NCBI GenBank assembly: GCA_035406685.1
Contig: DAONLM010000061.1
Location: 1-14,168, forward strand
Length of the DNA stretch: 14,168 nucleotides
From: DAONLM01 sp035406685
GTDB lineage: Bacteria > Spirochaetota > GWE2-31-10 > MWDO01
Direction: 5' to 3'
The notes under the pieces are model-generated. The model was given only the letters and a program-made list of their open reading frames with translations. It was not told the DNA's origin and made no database searches. The translations under genes were made by a program, and so were the position numbers. Positions 14,041 to 14,168 of this stretch are shown here, piece after piece (position 1 is the stretch's first letter; the number at the start of each line of letters is the position of its first letter).

Positions 14041-14069
14041 AATATACTAAAAAAAATAAAAATAGTAAA
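14041..14069 (-). promoter_or_regulatory. Probable promoter of the riboflavin operon
   Basis: The minus strand shows TTTACT (14069-14064), 17 nt, then TATATT (14046-14041), four and five matches to consensus. Transcription would begin near 14034, just before the P1 stem of the riboswitch, which is where it should. From 14070 to the window end I see only A/T-rich sequence and no recognisable gene. Confidence 0.6.
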
Positions 14070-14168
14070 TATTTTTTTTAAAAAATTTGTTTTTGTGATA
14101 CCAAAAATGAAAAAATAAATATATCTCAAAAAAAGAAAAAGAAAATATCAGATTATCATTCCGATAAA

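Overview
The window is a strongly AT-rich, densely packed bacterial segment in which every convincing gene lies on the minus strand. The gene set points to an anaerobe or microaerophile with an oxygen-reduction system (flavodiiron protein plus rubredoxins), an HPr/HPr-kinase switch and de novo riboflavin synthesis. Several hypothetical proteins remind me of conserved spirochaete proteins: the LGMS-type secreted protein at 3310-3831 and the small protein after HPr. I therefore lean towards a low-GC member of Spirochaetota, but this is an inference from memory and not proven.

Layout, right to left in the direction of transcription. A sigma70-type promoter (14041-14069) leads into a complete FMN riboswitch (13913-14029), followed by ribD, ribE and ribBA. 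These three genes overlap and have good Shine-Dalgarno (SD) sites; ribH is not here. A separate promoter (10941-10969) serves hprK, ptsH and a secreted protein of unknown role. Next, a consensus promoter (TTGACA-17-TATAAT, 8962-8990) with a leader of only about 13 nt drives a 1051-residue hybrid histidine kinase. The kinase overlaps a lipoprotein gene that appears to use an ATT start codon.

The region 4163-5265 is the accessory part. It holds a gene for a putative tandem ribbon-helix-helix-like protein whose upstream region is a roughly 200-bp repeat built on GGGACAG units. An expanded copy of that repeat fills 1-355 and runs off the left edge, and a shorter inverted copy of its A/T-rich core sits at 4281-4320. 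Next come a stand-alone receiver-like protein that has lost its phosphoacceptor aspartate and an overlapping secreted protein.

A TTGACA-17-TATAAC promoter (3258-3286) starts the oxygen-defence cluster: a flavodoxin-like protein, a flavin reductase-rubredoxin fusion (Hrb type), a free rubredoxin and the flavodiiron protein FprA. Together these form an electron route from NAD(P)H through Hrb and rubredoxin to FprA, which reduces O2 (or NO). The linker of the fusion gene carries a strong internal ribosome-binding site before an in-frame ATG, so the same gene probably also makes a separate 52-residue rubredoxin. The cluster uses FMN throughout, and FMN is derived from the riboflavin pathway encoded at the other end of the window.

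The most unusual signals are the dual-product rubredoxin gene, the ATT-started lipoprotein, the repeat-associated ribbon-helix-helix-like gene, the pseudo-receiver and the 9-bp alternative pairing in the FMN riboswitch expression platform.
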